From: Candidatus Bipolaricaulota bacterium
GTDB lineage: Bacteria; Bipolaricaulota; Bipolaricaulia; UBA7950; UBA9294
DNA: 6,325 bases
Assembly (NCBI GenBank): GCA_003979035.1
Contig: RXOA01000035.1
Location: forward strand, 1 to 6,325
Direction of reading: 5' to 3'
Notes under the pieces: generated by a model
What the model was told of the DNA's origin: nothing
The model's input: the letters and a program-made list of their open reading frames with translations, nothing else
Databases searched by the model: none
Part shown: positions 6,317 to 6,325 of the stretch, piece after piece
How positions within the stretch are numbered: the stretch's first letter is position 1
Layout: every line of letters starts with the position of its first letter
Program-made: the position numbers and the translations under genes

Positions 6317-6325
6317 GCTGTCCTC

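Overview
The window is about 6.3 kb of GC-rich bacterial DNA (roughly 60% by eye). All seven recognisable genes lie on the minus strand, so transcription runs from the right end of the window to the left. The proteins are typical of a surface-polysaccharide locus (capsule, exopolysaccharide or O-antigen). Nothing in the sequence fixes the organism. Dense packing, strong Shine-Dalgarno sequences and frequent GTG starts indicate a GC-rich bacterium, and I do not assign a phylum.

In order of transcription: (1) a GT4-type glycosyltransferase (6316-5084); (2) a GalE-like NAD-dependent sugar-nucleotide epimerase that overlaps it (5096-4134); (3) after a 94-base gap holding two small inverted repeats, a small PglC-type sugar transferase that would start lipid-linked glycan synthesis (4039-3416); (4) an ArnA-like sugar formyltransferase (3410-2430); (5) an ATP-grasp ligase of the CarB/PylC-like type (2424-1300); (6) a second SDR sugar-nucleotide epimerase/reductase overlapping it by 4 bases (1303-368); (7) after a 116-base gap, the first 83 codons of a DegT/DnrJ/EryC1 aminotransferase, cut by the left edge (251-1).

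Genes 3 to 6 are tightly coupled. Twice the Shine-Dalgarno sequence sits directly against the stop codon of the gene before it, and once the stop and start share ATGA. Together they suggest a pathway in which a keto-sugar nucleotide is aminated (DegT), N-formylated (formyltransferase) and further modified by an SDR and possibly by the ATP-grasp ligase. The sugar transferase would then load a sugar phosphate on a polyprenyl carrier and the GT4 would extend it. The ATP-grasp ligase next to a formyltransferase is the least predictable part, and its substrate cannot be read from the sequence. No flippase, polymerase, 4,6-dehydratase, mobile element, RNA gene or CRISPR array is visible. The plus-strand open frames are shadows of the minus-strand genes.
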